Assembly: GCA_026645935.1 (NCBI GenBank)
Contig: JAPKMP010000003.1
Span: 186,001 to 250,000 of the forward strand
Length of the DNA stretch: 64,000 nt
Direction: 5' to 3'
DNA from: Candidatus Villigracilaceae bacterium
GTDB lineage: Bacteria; Chloroflexota; Anaerolineae; Anaerolineales; Villigracilaceae
How positions within the stretch are numbered: position 1 is the stretch's first letter; the number at the start of each line of letters is the position of its first letter. Shown piece after piece: positions 44,159 through 54,341 of the stretch. Both the position numbers and the translations under genes were made by a program. Below the pieces are notes generated by a model that was not told where the DNA came from, made no database searches, and saw only the letters and a list, made by a program, of their open reading frames with translations.

Positions 44159-44761
44159 CTATAGGAAGCCAAAAATGAACAATACGCCTATCAGTGAGAT
44201 TAACGCGCCGCCAACTCGCAGAGAGATCTTCCCGCGCTCATAGTGACGGGCAATATCCCCGATCACCACCCCGGTGATGTGAATGAGGGCGGTTCCGAGC
44301 AAAAAGCCCAGGGCATACAGGAATGGCTCCGCGGTTTCCGGAGCCTCCGCGCCGTGGGCATACCCGTGAAAAATGGCGAAGAACCCCACCCCGATCATGG
44401 CAACCAGAATGGAGAGACGGCGCTCGGCGGCGATCACCGAGCCCAATATGACAAGCGATACGGCAATGCCCAATTCAGTGGCAGTCAGCCCAATATCGAT
44501 CAAGCCCAACAATCCACCCACCGCCATGACGCTCACAAACGTGGCTGGGACAGTCCAAATGGCACGCCCGCCGATCTGTGCGCTGAGGATGCCCACACTC
44601 AACATGGCAAGCAGGTGGTCGTAACCCAACACCGGGTGGACGAGTCCGCTCAGGAATCCGCCCAATGCCAGGTTTGTACCATCGTGCGCATATGCGACCC
44701 CCGGTATGACGGCAAACGCGGATGCAAAAATGAAAGACAACAAAACTTTATTTTGTGTCAT
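44159..44761 (-). CDS. HupE/UreJ family membrane protein
   Basis: From ATG 44761 (AAGG nine bases upstream) it encodes 200 residues. A signal-like first helix ends in GVAYAHDGTN; the HupE/UreJ signature GLVHPVLGYDHLLAML follows, with about seven helices. The HupE/UreJ family is linked to nickel or cobalt uptake and to hydrogenase and urease maturation, but no hydrogenase or urease gene is visible in this window. The conserved His and Asp (HP..GxDHLL) are intact. It is the first gene of the minus-strand cluster running to 36.9 kb and lies downstream of the acnA terminator. A role in metal uptake for the cluster's chelatase-like protein is conceivable (inference). Confidence 0.9.
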   Translation of the reverse strand: MTQNKVLLSFIFASAFAVIPGVAYAHDGTNLALGGFLSGLVHPVLGYDHLLAMLSVGILSAQIGGRAIWTVPATFVSVMAVGGLLGLIDIGLTATELGIAVSLVILGSVIAAERRLSILVAMIGVGFFAIFHGYAHGAEAPETAEPFLYALGFLLGTALIHITGVVIGDIARHYERGKISLRVGGALISLIGVLFIFGFL

Positions 44762-44972
44762 AGCAACAACCTTTCTGAATAAGTATTTTTCCAATTACAT
44801 CATTTAACATATTACTATGAGGAACCTCAAATTCCCGCCAACTTTTCGGCTTGAGTCTCTTTCAAAACCTATCAGACTTTTGCTTAAGCAATTCTTAATT
44901 TATATTCCTGCTGTTTGATTTCCTGTTTCTGAATTAGATTTCCATCTGCCCTTAAGAACATAATGACAGGAA

Positions 44973-45000
44973 ACAAAAAACCCCGAGAAAAATCTCAGGG
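44973..45000 (-). terminator. Intrinsic terminator of acnA
   Basis: On the minus strand ccctgaga-tttt-tctcgggg (eight pairs, one G-T) is followed by TTTTTTG, 16 bases after the acnA stop codon. Its gggcttt neighbourhood is shared with the terminator of the aconitase remnant at 32744-32767. Confidence 0.88.
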
Positions 45001-45016
45001 CTTTCATGACTATTAT

Positions 45017-47734
<2,718 letters not shown>

Positions 47735-47862
47735 CGTGTGTCTCCTTTGGAGTGTGAAATTTTGCGGAGGATCCCGCATCACTCACACCACAAAACTACG
47801 AAGAACACAAAGGAGCGCCTTTGATATCCTTGATACTATGTGGTGGGGTAAATCAGACCGGA

Positions 47863-47891
47863 ATTATACTAATTTACGTTCAGTTCAGGAA
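47863..47891 (-). promoter_or_regulatory. Putative acnA promoter
   Basis: On the minus strand TTCCTG, 17 bases, then TATAAT, about 130 bases upstream of the acnA ATG. The -10 is a perfect consensus; the -35 is weak. It starts inside the end of the adenosine deaminase region. Confidence 0.5.
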
Positions 47892-47897
47892 GAGCAG

Positions 47898-48935
47898 CTA
47901 AACAGCCAGCTCGGACTTTAGCGACCGGACCAATTCCCCCTTTTCAGCCTCCGGCAGGAACGATGATTCCGCCGCGAGGATCACGGATTTTTTCAACGTA
48001 TCCATCGAAACATTCAACTTCTCGTGCGTCAATTGGACTTCATTGGAGAGCGTAATGCGCGAAACGCTTGGGTCATCGGTATTGATCGTGACCTTCAGTC
48101 CCTTTTCGAGCATGCGCGGCAGGGGATGTTTTTCCAATTCATTGACCACGCCCGATTGGAAGTTGCTGGTCACGCAAACTTCGAACGTCGTGCCGCGTTC
48201 CTTCGCCAATGCAGTGATGGACTCATCTTCGAGCACACGCACGCCGTGACCGATCCGTTCCGCGCCGAGGTTCTCGATCGCATCGCGGACGTTCTCCGCC
48301 GGTCCCCACTCCCCGGCATGGATGGTGACGCGCAAGCCGGATCCCTTCGCTTCCTTGAAAATTTCATGGAATGGCGCCGATTTGAACTCCGCCTCGTTCC
48401 CAGCCAGGTCCAGCCCGCGCAAGCCGCGCTTCTGATGTTCCACCGCCAGCCATGCCACCTGCTCGGCAAGTTCCGGGCTTTCGTGCCGATTCACCGAAGC
48501 GATCAACCCGACCTTGATATTGAAATCCTTCGCCGCCTCTCCCGCGCTGGTGATGACCCAATCCATCACGTCATGAAGCGGAAAGCCCTCCGCGCGACTC
48601 AACGCCACCGGCGTGAAGCGCAGCTCGAGATAGCGCACGTTATCCCTGGCCGCATCCTCCACCGCTTCACGCGTGACGCGATGAATCACATCCGGCGACT
48701 TGTAGAACAGCCTCAGCGTCTTGAACTTTTCGAGAAAATTGGAAAACGTCAGCGGGTCCTTATCCTGCACCTGCACCAGCCCGCTCAAGTTCAACATCGA
48801 GACGGGGACCGTCACGCCATGCTTTCGCGCAATATCCAGCATGGTGGAGAGACGCAAAGACCCTTCCAAATGGCGGTGAAGTTCCACCTTCGGAAGGGTG
48901 ATGTATTTGTTCAAGGGAGTCGTATCGTCTGCCAA
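47898..48935 (-). CDS. add: Adenosine deaminase
   Basis: A metallo-hydrolase converting adenosine to inosine in purine salvage. The zinc ligands and catalytic residues are present: VELHRHLEGSLR near the N-terminus, HAGEWGP with the catalytic Glu, RIGHGVR and NTDDPSVS with the final Asp ligands. The start is uncertain: TTG 48947 overlaps the secA stop, but TTG 48935 has GAGGAA six bases upstream and is preferred, giving about 345 residues. In either case translation is coupled to secA. The C-terminus (LVRSLKSELAV) is of normal length. Although adenosine deaminase and secA are functionally unrelated, they probably share a transcript here. Confidence 0.95.
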   Translation of the reverse strand: MADDTTPLNKYITLPKVELHRHLEGSLRLSTMLDIARKHGVTVPVSMLNLSGLVQVQDKDPLTFSNFLEKFKTLRLFYKSPDVIHRVTREAVEDAARDNVRYLELRFTPVALSRAEGFPLHDVMDWVITSAGEAAKDFNIKVGLIASVNRHESPELAEQVAWLAVEHQKRGLRGLDLAGNEAEFKSAPFHEIFKEAKGSGLRVTIHAGEWGPAENVRDAIENLGAERIGHGVRVLEDESITALAKERGTTFEVCVTSNFQSGVVNELEKHPLPRMLEKGLKVTINTDDPSVSRITLSNEVQLTHEKLNVSMDTLKKSVILAAESSFLPEAEKGELVRSLKSELAV

Positions 48936-48943
48936 ACGCTTCC

Positions 48944-51900
48944 TCAATTGCGGCGGCGTCTTTTCTTTTTACCGCCGGGTGTTCCGCCGATCTGCACCGA
49001 AGTCTCGCCCGGTGCTGAAGCCGTCTCAGTGGTTTCGATCGGCGTGATCTCCACGCGCCTTGGTCTTGCGGCAAACGCGCGGCTGATCACAAGTCCGCGC
49101 ACCTCTTCAAGCAATTGCGCGAACATTTCCGATGCGCGTCCTTTGTATTGTACCAGCGGGTCACGCTGGGCGTAAGCCTCGAGCCCGATCGATACCCTCA
49201 ACGCTTCGACCTTGGTCAAATATTCCACCCACAACTCGCTGAACGCGCCCAACAGCAACTGGCGATGGACTTCGTTCAACACATACTTACCCAACGCAGA
49301 GGATAGCTGCGCCGCCTCTTCCGCGCCGAGACTGGATACAGCGTCATTGAGTCTCCCCTCCCCGAAAGCGATTCGCGCCGCGGGACCAAAGTCCGCGAGT
49401 TTTGTCGCGTTCTGACTCAGGCGCGTAAATTCGCTCTGACCCCAGGTCTCGCGCAAGGCTTCCTCCGCCGCCTCGAGATGATTCATCACCTCGTCGGCGA
49501 TATCTTCGGCATCGCGCCCATCCAATAATTGCGCGGCGTGGAAGGCATAGGCAAACCGTGTGAAGACCTGTTTCACCTGCCGGTGAGTCTTCTGGTCAAA
49601 AGCAGTCCGCGTGCCCTGCGCGAGCGTGATCAGCAGGCGTAATTTGCCGGAATCCGTCGAAACATCCTCGCGCTGCAGCAGCACGTCGATATCGCGCGCG
49701 ATCTGGCTGTTCAGGCGTTCCCGTTTTTTTGCCAGCGCGTCGCGCGCCGTGTCGAGCAGAATATCCGAGAGATCATCCCAATCCGAAGGGAGCGGGCTCT
49801 GCCATTGAATCTGCTCGCCAACGCGAGTCTGAATCGCGCCGATGACCCTCGTCGCGCTGATGATCGTCAGCTGGCTGGAGAGCAATTCCTGAACATCGTC
49901 TTTTGCATCGTCAGGGTCGTCCGCCAGTTTTTTCAAAAGGTCGTTGTTCGGTTTGATGGCAAGCCTCGCAAGGCTGTTGATCTCTTCGATCAGTTTTTGC
50001 GGCTTGGCGTTATCCTCACGATCCCCAAGCGTTTGGAAGAAGGCATCCAGCGCCTCTTCGCGTTCGGAGATCTGCAGTTCGAGGGTTTCACCCGTTCGTT
50101 CGATCAACTGCTCGATGGCACGCAGGGCGTGGGCATATTCGGTTTCGATGGATTTGGAGATAAGGTCCAAGGTTGCATTTTTTATGCTCCCCGCGGCGGC
50201 TTGCGCGTTAATTTCATTAAGTAGCAGCTTGAACCCATACGAAGGGAATAATCCGTTCTTTGAGTCGAACGCAGGCTGGACCTGGTCCAACCACGCCAGC
50301 AAACGCCACGGACCTTCTTCATCCGCCAGCCCGGCTTCGACGCGTTTGGTCACTTCGGCATCGAGCATTTCCGCCACGTCGGCGCTCAAATCCTCTTTGA
50401 CGAATATCTTGTCGCGCTGTAAATAAATCTGCTGACGCTGGGTGTTCAGGACATCGTCGTATTCCAGGAGATGTTTGCGGACGTCAAAGTTTGCGCCTTC
50501 GATGCGATGCTGTGACTGTTCGATGACGCTCGCCACCATGCGCGCCTCCAGCGGGAGTGAGTCGTCCACTTTGAGGCGTTCCATCAATGCGCTGACCTGT
50601 GCCCCGCCCTGGATGCGCATCAGGTCGTCTTGCAGAGAGAGATAAAAGCGCGAAGATCCGGGGTCGCCCTGGCGGGCGGCGCGACCGCGCAGCTGATTGT
50701 CGATGCGGCGGGCTTCGTGACGTTCCGAGCCGAGGACGTGCAAACCGCCCAGTTCCTTCACGCTTTCCATATCGTCGAAGTAACCAAGGAAGTTTTTGAC
50801 TTCGGCTTCGTACAAACCATAGGCGGACAAATCGAGTTTCTTCAGGGCTTCGCGGCGTTCGTCGTGAGTCATGTCGAACGGGTCTTTGTAGCCGGATTTG
50901 CCCAACACGCGGTTGACCGCGGAGATGACTTCTTCAGCCAACTCACCGCCGAGTTTGATGTCCACGCCGCGGCCTGCCATGTTGGTGGCGATGGTCACCG
51001 CGCCGAACGCGCCCGCGCCTGCGATGATCTGCGACTCTTCGGTGTGGCGGCGGGCGTTCAAAACCTGATGCGCAACACCGCCCTGGAAGATCTTCTTCAA
51101 TCGTTCCTTTGCGGTTTCAGGCAGGCGCAATAATTCGAGCAGGGTGTTGAGATTCGTTTCGTCGTCGAGGCTGATGTTGGTCATGCCGTGCGGCTTGATG
51201 AAGGCGCGCAAGGCGTCGGGGGAGATTTTGTCGATGGGCTCGTTGAAAGGCACGAGGTCCGTAATGAGGCGCCCGTCTTCTTCGATATTATTCGCGCGCA
51301 CGTAGTGATCCCGCACCAGCATATACTGCATCAGGCGGCGCACAGGTTCGGCTTTTAGTCGATTGGAAAGTCTTTCAGAGGATTCAACGGAGGTCGTACC
51401 GACGAGCATCGGGCGGCCCAAGGCATTGAAGCGCACGATCTCCTGCACAATGGCGCGCAGTTTGGCTTCGACAGTGCGATAGATGACATCCGGATAATCT
51501 TTGCGGCGGTAAAAGAGCGCCGCAGTATCGCCAGCCTTTGCAAAATATGAATAGGCATATCCGTCTTCATCTTTGGTTTTGATCTCGACGAGGGAAGCCT
51601 TCTCGCCATATGCAAGATATTCGAGGTTCGGCGGGATCGGCGCGACTTCGAGTTTATAAATTTTGTTGAACTCTTCGGCTTCGGTGAGCGCGGTGCCGGT
51701 CATGCCTGCAAGTTTTTGATACATGCGATAGTAGTTCTGCAAAGTGACCGTGGCATACGTGACCGACTCCGGCTCGACCTTCACGCCTTCTTTCGCTTCC
51801 ACGGCTTGATGCAGACCATCGCTCCATCTTCGACCCGGCATGAGGCGCCCCGTCGACTCATCGATGATGATGACCTTTCCGCCCTGCACAAGATAATCCT

Positions 51901-52999
51901 TGTTGCGATGAAAGAGGAATTGCGCGCGCATGGATTGCTGTAAATATCCCATGAGACGCGCCTGCTCGGGGTTGAGGTCTTCGGGTCGGTCGGGATCGAT
52001 TAATTGCACGCCAAGCAGAGACTCGACCCGGCTCACGCCGATCTCGGTCAGGTTGATCGAGCGGGACTTTTCGTCCATCTCGAAGTCTTCCGGTTTGAGC
52101 TGCTTCGCGATCTGCGCCATGCGCCCGTACCATTCCAGATCGCCCGAGGCGGGACCGGAGATGATGAGCGGGGTACGCGCTTCGTCGATGAGCACGTTAT
52201 CGACTTCATCGACCATGGCGAAGTAATGCCCGCGTTGCACGCGGTTTTCAAGTTTCATCGCCATGTTGTCGCGCAGGTAGTCGAAGCCGAATTCCGAGTT
52301 GGTGCCAAAGGTGACATCCGCGCGGTAGGCATCGACCCGGTCCACCATCTTGAGGTGACGCTGGTCTTCCTGCGGGGCATCACGCTCGAAATCCACGATG
52401 AAGGCTTTCTTGCCGTTCTCGGTCACCGCCGCCATTTGCAGAACGCCAACGCTCAAGCCGAGCGCATGGTAGATGGGCGCCATCCAACGCGCATCGCGCC
52501 GCGCCAGATAATCGTTGACCGTAATCAGATGCACGCCACGTCCAAGCAGGGCATTGAGGTAGACGGGCATGGTGGCGACAAGAGTTTTACCTTCACCGGT
52601 GCGCATCTCCGCGATCGAGCCGCTGTGCAGCGAAGCGCCGCCGATGACCTGCACATCGTAGTGCCGCAAGCCAATTGTGCGCTTGGATGCCTCGCGTACC
52701 GCCGCAAAGGCTTCGGGCATCAGTTCGTCCAATATGCCTTGTTCGGCTTTGAATCTTTCCTTATCATCGCCCTCACCCCCGCCCCTCTCCCAGTGGGAGA
52801 GGGGTGTCCGAAGGACGGGGTGAGGGAGCATCTCTGCGATTCTCGCCTTGAATTCATCCGTTTTGGCGCGCAGGGCATCGTCGCTCAACGCCTCATATTC
52901 GGCCTCCAGCGCATTGACCTGCTCCACGAGCGGACTGTATTGTTCGACGGTCTTCCTTGTAGGGTCGCCGCTGAATAGTTTTACGAAGTTCTTGAGCAT
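48944..52999 (-). CDS. secA: Preprotein translocase ATPase SecA, extra long, with repeat insertion
   Basis: At 1351 residues it is far longer than the usual 800-1000. DEAD-motor motifs are complete: Walker A MRTGEGKTLVAT (about residues 132-143), Walker B VDEVDNVLIDEARTPLI, GMTGTALTEAEEF, LVGTTSVESSERL, TNMAGRGVDIKLGG and GRAARQGDPGSSRFYLS. Beyond the motor, about 450 helical residues follow (coiled-coil-rich wing/scaffold expansion), and the tail ends GGKKKRRRRN without the zinc-binding Cys motif common in SecA. Near residues 59-78 a dispersed repeat is inserted in frame (HPVLRTPLSHWERGGGEG). SecA drives Sec-dependent secretion at the membrane. AAGGGA lies five bases before the ATG, and an extended -10 element is upstream. 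Confidence 0.95.
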   Translation of the reverse strand: MLKNFVKLFSGDPTRKTVEQYSPLVEQVNALEAEYEALSDDALRAKTDEFKARIAEMLPHPVLRTPLSHWERGGGEGDDKERFKAEQGILDELMPEAFAAVREASKRTIGLRHYDVQVIGGASLHSGSIAEMRTGEGKTLVATMPVYLNALLGRGVHLITVNDYLARRDARWMAPIYHALGLSVGVLQMAAVTENGKKAFIVDFERDAPQEDQRHLKMVDRVDAYRADVTFGTNSEFGFDYLRDNMAMKLENRVQRGHYFAMVDEVDNVLIDEARTPLIISGPASGDLEWYGRMAQIAKQLKPEDFEMDEKSRSINLTEIGVSRVESLLGVQLIDPDRPEDLNPEQARLMGYLQQSMRAQFLFHRNKDYLVQGGKVIIIDESTGRLMPGRRWSDGLHQAVEAKEGVKVEPESVTYATVTLQNYYRMYQKLAGMTGTALTEAEEFNKIYKLEVAPIPPNLEYLAYGEKASLVEIKTKDEDGYAYSYFAKAGDTAALFYRRKDYPDVIYRTVEAKLRAIVQEIVRFNALGRPMLVGTTSVESSERLSNRLKAEPVRRLMQYMLVRDHYVRANNIEEDGRLITDLVPFNEPIDKISPDALRAFIKPHGMTNISLDDETNLNTLLELLRLPETAKERLKKIFQGGVAHQVLNARRHTEESQIIAGAGAFGAVTIATNMAGRGVDIKLGGELAEEVISAVNRVLGKSGYKDPFDMTHDERREALKKLDLSAYGLYEAEVKNFLGYFDDMESVKELGGLHVLGSERHEARRIDNQLRGRAARQGDPGSSRFYLSLQDDLMRIQGGAQVSALMERLKVDDSLPLEARMVASVIEQSQHRIEGANFDVRKHLLEYDDVLNTQRQQIYLQRDKIFVKEDLSADVAEMLDAEVTKRVEAGLADEEGPWRLLAWLDQVQPAFDSKNGLFPSYGFKLLLNEINAQAAAGSIKNATLDLISKSIETEYAHALRAIEQLIERTGETLELQISEREEALDAFFQTLGDREDNAKPQKLIEEINSLARLAIKPNNDLLKKLADDPDDAKDDVQELLSSQLTIISATRVIGAIQTRVGEQIQWQSPLPSDWDDLSDILLDTARDALAKKRERLNSQIARDIDVLLQREDVSTDSGKLRLLITLAQGTRTAFDQKTHRQVKQVFTRFAYAFHAAQLLDGRDAEDIADEVMNHLEAAEEALRETWGQSEFTRLSQNATKLADFGPAARIAFGEGRLNDAVSSLGAEEAAQLSSALGKYVLNEVHRQLLLGAFSELWVEYLTKVEALRVSIGLEAYAQRDPLVQYKGRASEMFAQLLEEVRGLVISRAFAARPRRVEITPIETTETASAPGETSVQIGGTPGGKKKRRRRN
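52770..52826 (-). repeat. Dispersed palindromic repeat inserted in frame in secA
   Basis: The 57-base stretch begins ccctcaccc and ends gggtgaggg and contains the inner palindrome cccctctcccagtgggagagggg. It is exactly 19 codons long, so secA stays open, and it encodes most of the peptide HPVLRTPLSHWERGGGEG. The same repeat type is intergenic at 34817-34898. Confidence 0.92.
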
Positions 53000-53020
53000 G
53001 AAATCCCTTTCAGGGAAGGG

Positions 53021-53029
53021 ATTATAGCA
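53021..53029 (-). promoter_or_regulatory. Extended -10 promoter of secA
   Basis: The minus strand reads TGCTATAAT (TGnTATAAT, an extended -10), 21 bases before the secA ATG at 52999. The short leader contains the small hairpin cccttccctgaaaggg that overlaps the AAGGGA ribosome site, so its folding could limit SecA translation. The duplicated copy at ~53.82 kb also retains TGTTATAAT. Confidence 0.6.
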
Positions 53030-53115
53030 TGGCTATTCGAGATATAATCCAAGGCGTGGAAACGATAAAATTTCGCCCGGCAGATGAGATCCTGCGCGAG
53101 TCGGAGGCATTCTTC

Positions 53116-53679
53116 ATGAAAGAAGGCAAGGTTCATCACACGCTGAAACGGCTGGCTCGGGCTCTCGATGAGGAAGCCATTCCCTATGCCATTATCGGCG
53201 GGATGGCGCTTAATCTCTTTGGGTTCACCCGCGAAACAGTGGACGTGGATATTCTATTGACGCGAGAGGGGCTGGAAAGATTCAAGGAACGCCTGATAGG
53301 AAGAGGTTATATTCCCGCTTTTGAAGGGGCGGCGAAAAGTTTCAGGGACGCAGAGACACAAGTAAAAGTCGAAACCCTGATCACCGGCGAATATCCTGGC
53401 GATGGGAAGCCCAAACCAGTCTCTTTCCCCGACCCCCAAGCGACGCACATCGAACGGGACGGCTATCGCGTCATCCCCCTTGAAACTTTGATCGAACTGA
53501 AACTCGCCTCCGGCATGACCGCGCCCCACCGCCTGCGCGACCTTGCCGACGTGCAGGATTTGATCTCCACTCTGGATTTGCCTCTAGCATTGGGAAATGA
53601 GTTGGATGAAAGCGTGAGAGGGGAATATCGGAAGTTGTGGGAGTCGGTGCAGGGAGGGCGGGAAAATCTCCAAGAATAA
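53116..53679 (+). CDS. Nucleotidyltransferase-fold protein (MNT/AbiEii-like)
   Basis: The frame is open from ATG 53029, but that codon overlaps the secA promoter and has no ribosome site. ATG 53116 has GGAGG eight bases upstream and leaves the catalytic motif intact, giving 187 residues. The nucleotidyltransferase core is YAIIGGMALNLFGFTRETVDVDIL (GG at 28-29, acidic D43 and D45 of the DxD pair), followed by VIPLETLIELKLASGMTAPHRLRDLADVQDL. This is typical of the DNA polymerase beta-like family with AbiEii/type IV toxin and MNT relatives. No partner antitoxin, HEPN or AbiEi gene is adjacent. The gene lies between a secA 5' end and a duplicated secA 5' fragment, so it looks newly inserted. Confidence 0.8.
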   Translation: MKEGKVHHTLKRLARALDEEAIPYAIIGGMALNLFGFTRETVDVDILLTREGLERFKERLIGRGYIPAFEGAAKSFRDAETQVKVETLITGEYPGDGKPKPVSFPDPQATHIERDGYRVIPLETLIELKLASGMTAPHRLRDLADVQDLISTLDLPLALGNELDESVRGEYRKLWESVQGGRENLQE

Positions 53680-53681
53680 TT

Positions 53682-53822
53682 GTTGAACCTGGTCCACGAG
53701 CGGATTGTATTGTTCGACGGTCTTCACTTCGACTAGCTCAGTGCAGGCCTTGTGGGGTCGCCGCTGAATAGTTTTACGAAGTTCTTGAGCATGAAATCCC
53801 TTTCAGGGAAGGGATTATAACA
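53682..53822 (-). pseudogene. Duplicated secA 5' end (promoter, leader and start codons)
   Basis: The ~118 bases excluding an insertion repeat 52912-53026 with only a few mismatches. They cover the secA extended -10 region, leader, ATG and codons for MLKNFVKLFSGDPT. A 23-base insertion then breaks the frame, so the copy encodes only MLKNFVKLFSGDPTRPALS before a TAG. It lies in the same orientation as secA, directly after the nucleotidyltransferase gene, and if its promoter is active it would transcribe antisense to that gene's 3' end. Confidence 0.92.
53726..53748. repeat. 23-base insertion acttcgactagctcagtgcaggc
   Basis: This block is absent from the intact secA 5' end and splits the duplicated copy after tcttc. 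It resembles the cttcgac-agctcagtg dispersed repeats common in several bacterial genomes; no second complete copy is seen in this window. Confidence 0.7.
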
Positions 53823-53839
53823 GGCGGGATATTGGAGGA

Positions 53840-54010
53840 ATGTTAGAGGAATTTACCCACCGTTTGCGCGATAAACACCGAGCGTTATTTGACCGGCCAG
53901 GCGTTTGTGGGTTCAGACTACGCGAAGGAAGGCCTATCGGCATTTATCAGGGCGGGGACGAATCGGGCGACGTCCGTGGTGTCAAGATTTGCGAATTTGG
54001 AAGTGAGTAG
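53840..54010 (+). CDS. Doubtful small ORF, 56 codons
   Basis: ATG 53840 is preceded by GGAGG immediately against the codon, which is too close to be efficient. It encodes MLEEFTHRLRDKHRALFDRP and ends DVRGVKICEFGSE with a TAG five bases before a strong terminator. No family is recognised and codon evidence is insufficient. It could be a gene remnant; the terminator makes a transcript through here likely, probably from the nucleotidyltransferase gene. Confidence 0.3.
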   Translation: MLEEFTHRLRDKHRALFDRPGVCGFRLREGRPIGIYQGGDESGDVRGVKICEFGSE

Positions 54011-54015
54011 GGAAT

Positions 54016-54042
54016 GGGACAGCGTGAGGCTGCCCCATTTTT
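54016..54042 (+). terminator. Intrinsic terminator gggacagc-gtgag-gctgcccc
   Basis: An eight-base stem with one mismatch followed by ATTTTT on the plus strand. It probably ends the nucleotidyltransferase transcript. The ~500-base stretch between 53680 and 54186 otherwise holds the secA remnant, the doubtful small ORF above and, from 54043, an AT-rich leader region. Confidence 0.75.
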
Positions 54043-54186
54043 ATGGAATCATGATAAGCCATTTATCGTTTTATTGAATTTGTTGAACAAAGACATGTAC
54101 CTGTTTTGTCTTTCGACCGTTCCTTTGTTGTACCTATAAATGGTTCATACTGTTGTATGATGCATTCAATAAAGGAGACCTGCAAA

Positions 54187-54306
54187 ATGGAAATTCATCA
54201 AAATCCAAGGCCACTTATCCCGTTGGCTGCTTCAGCCAGACCACCGCCGATGGCGAAAGAACTTTCTGATATCAACAACACTCAATTACCGAGAGCAGAA
54301 TTTTGA
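54187..54306 (+). CDS. Small proline-rich peptide, possible RiPP precursor
   Basis: A 39-residue ORF with AAAGGAG at proper distance from ATG 54187: MEIHQNPRPLIPLAASARPP followed by PMAKELSDINNTQLPRAEF. It is proline-rich in the first half and lacks cysteine, and no family is recognised. It is followed by the LysM-protein gene, whose ribosome site lies just downstream in the 35-base gap, so the two form a plus-strand unit. That unit converges on the radical SAM gene 770 bases away. A substrate role for that enzyme is only a guess from position; it could equally be a leader or regulatory peptide. Confidence 0.55.
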   Translation: MEIHQNPRPLIPLAASARPPPMAKELSDINNTQLPRAEF

Positions 54307-54341
54307 CATTCAGAAAAATAAAAAGAAAGGAGAAAGCTAAA

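Noticed and set aside
32743-45016. acnA-end repeats considered as proven integrase attachment sites
   Set aside because: No integrase, recombinase or excision gene is in the window and the repeats differ in length; only a hypothesis remains.
53889-54077. 62-codon plus-strand open frame crossing the terminator
   Set aside because: It crosses the intrinsic terminator at 54016-54042, lacks a ribosome site and shows no recognisable motif.
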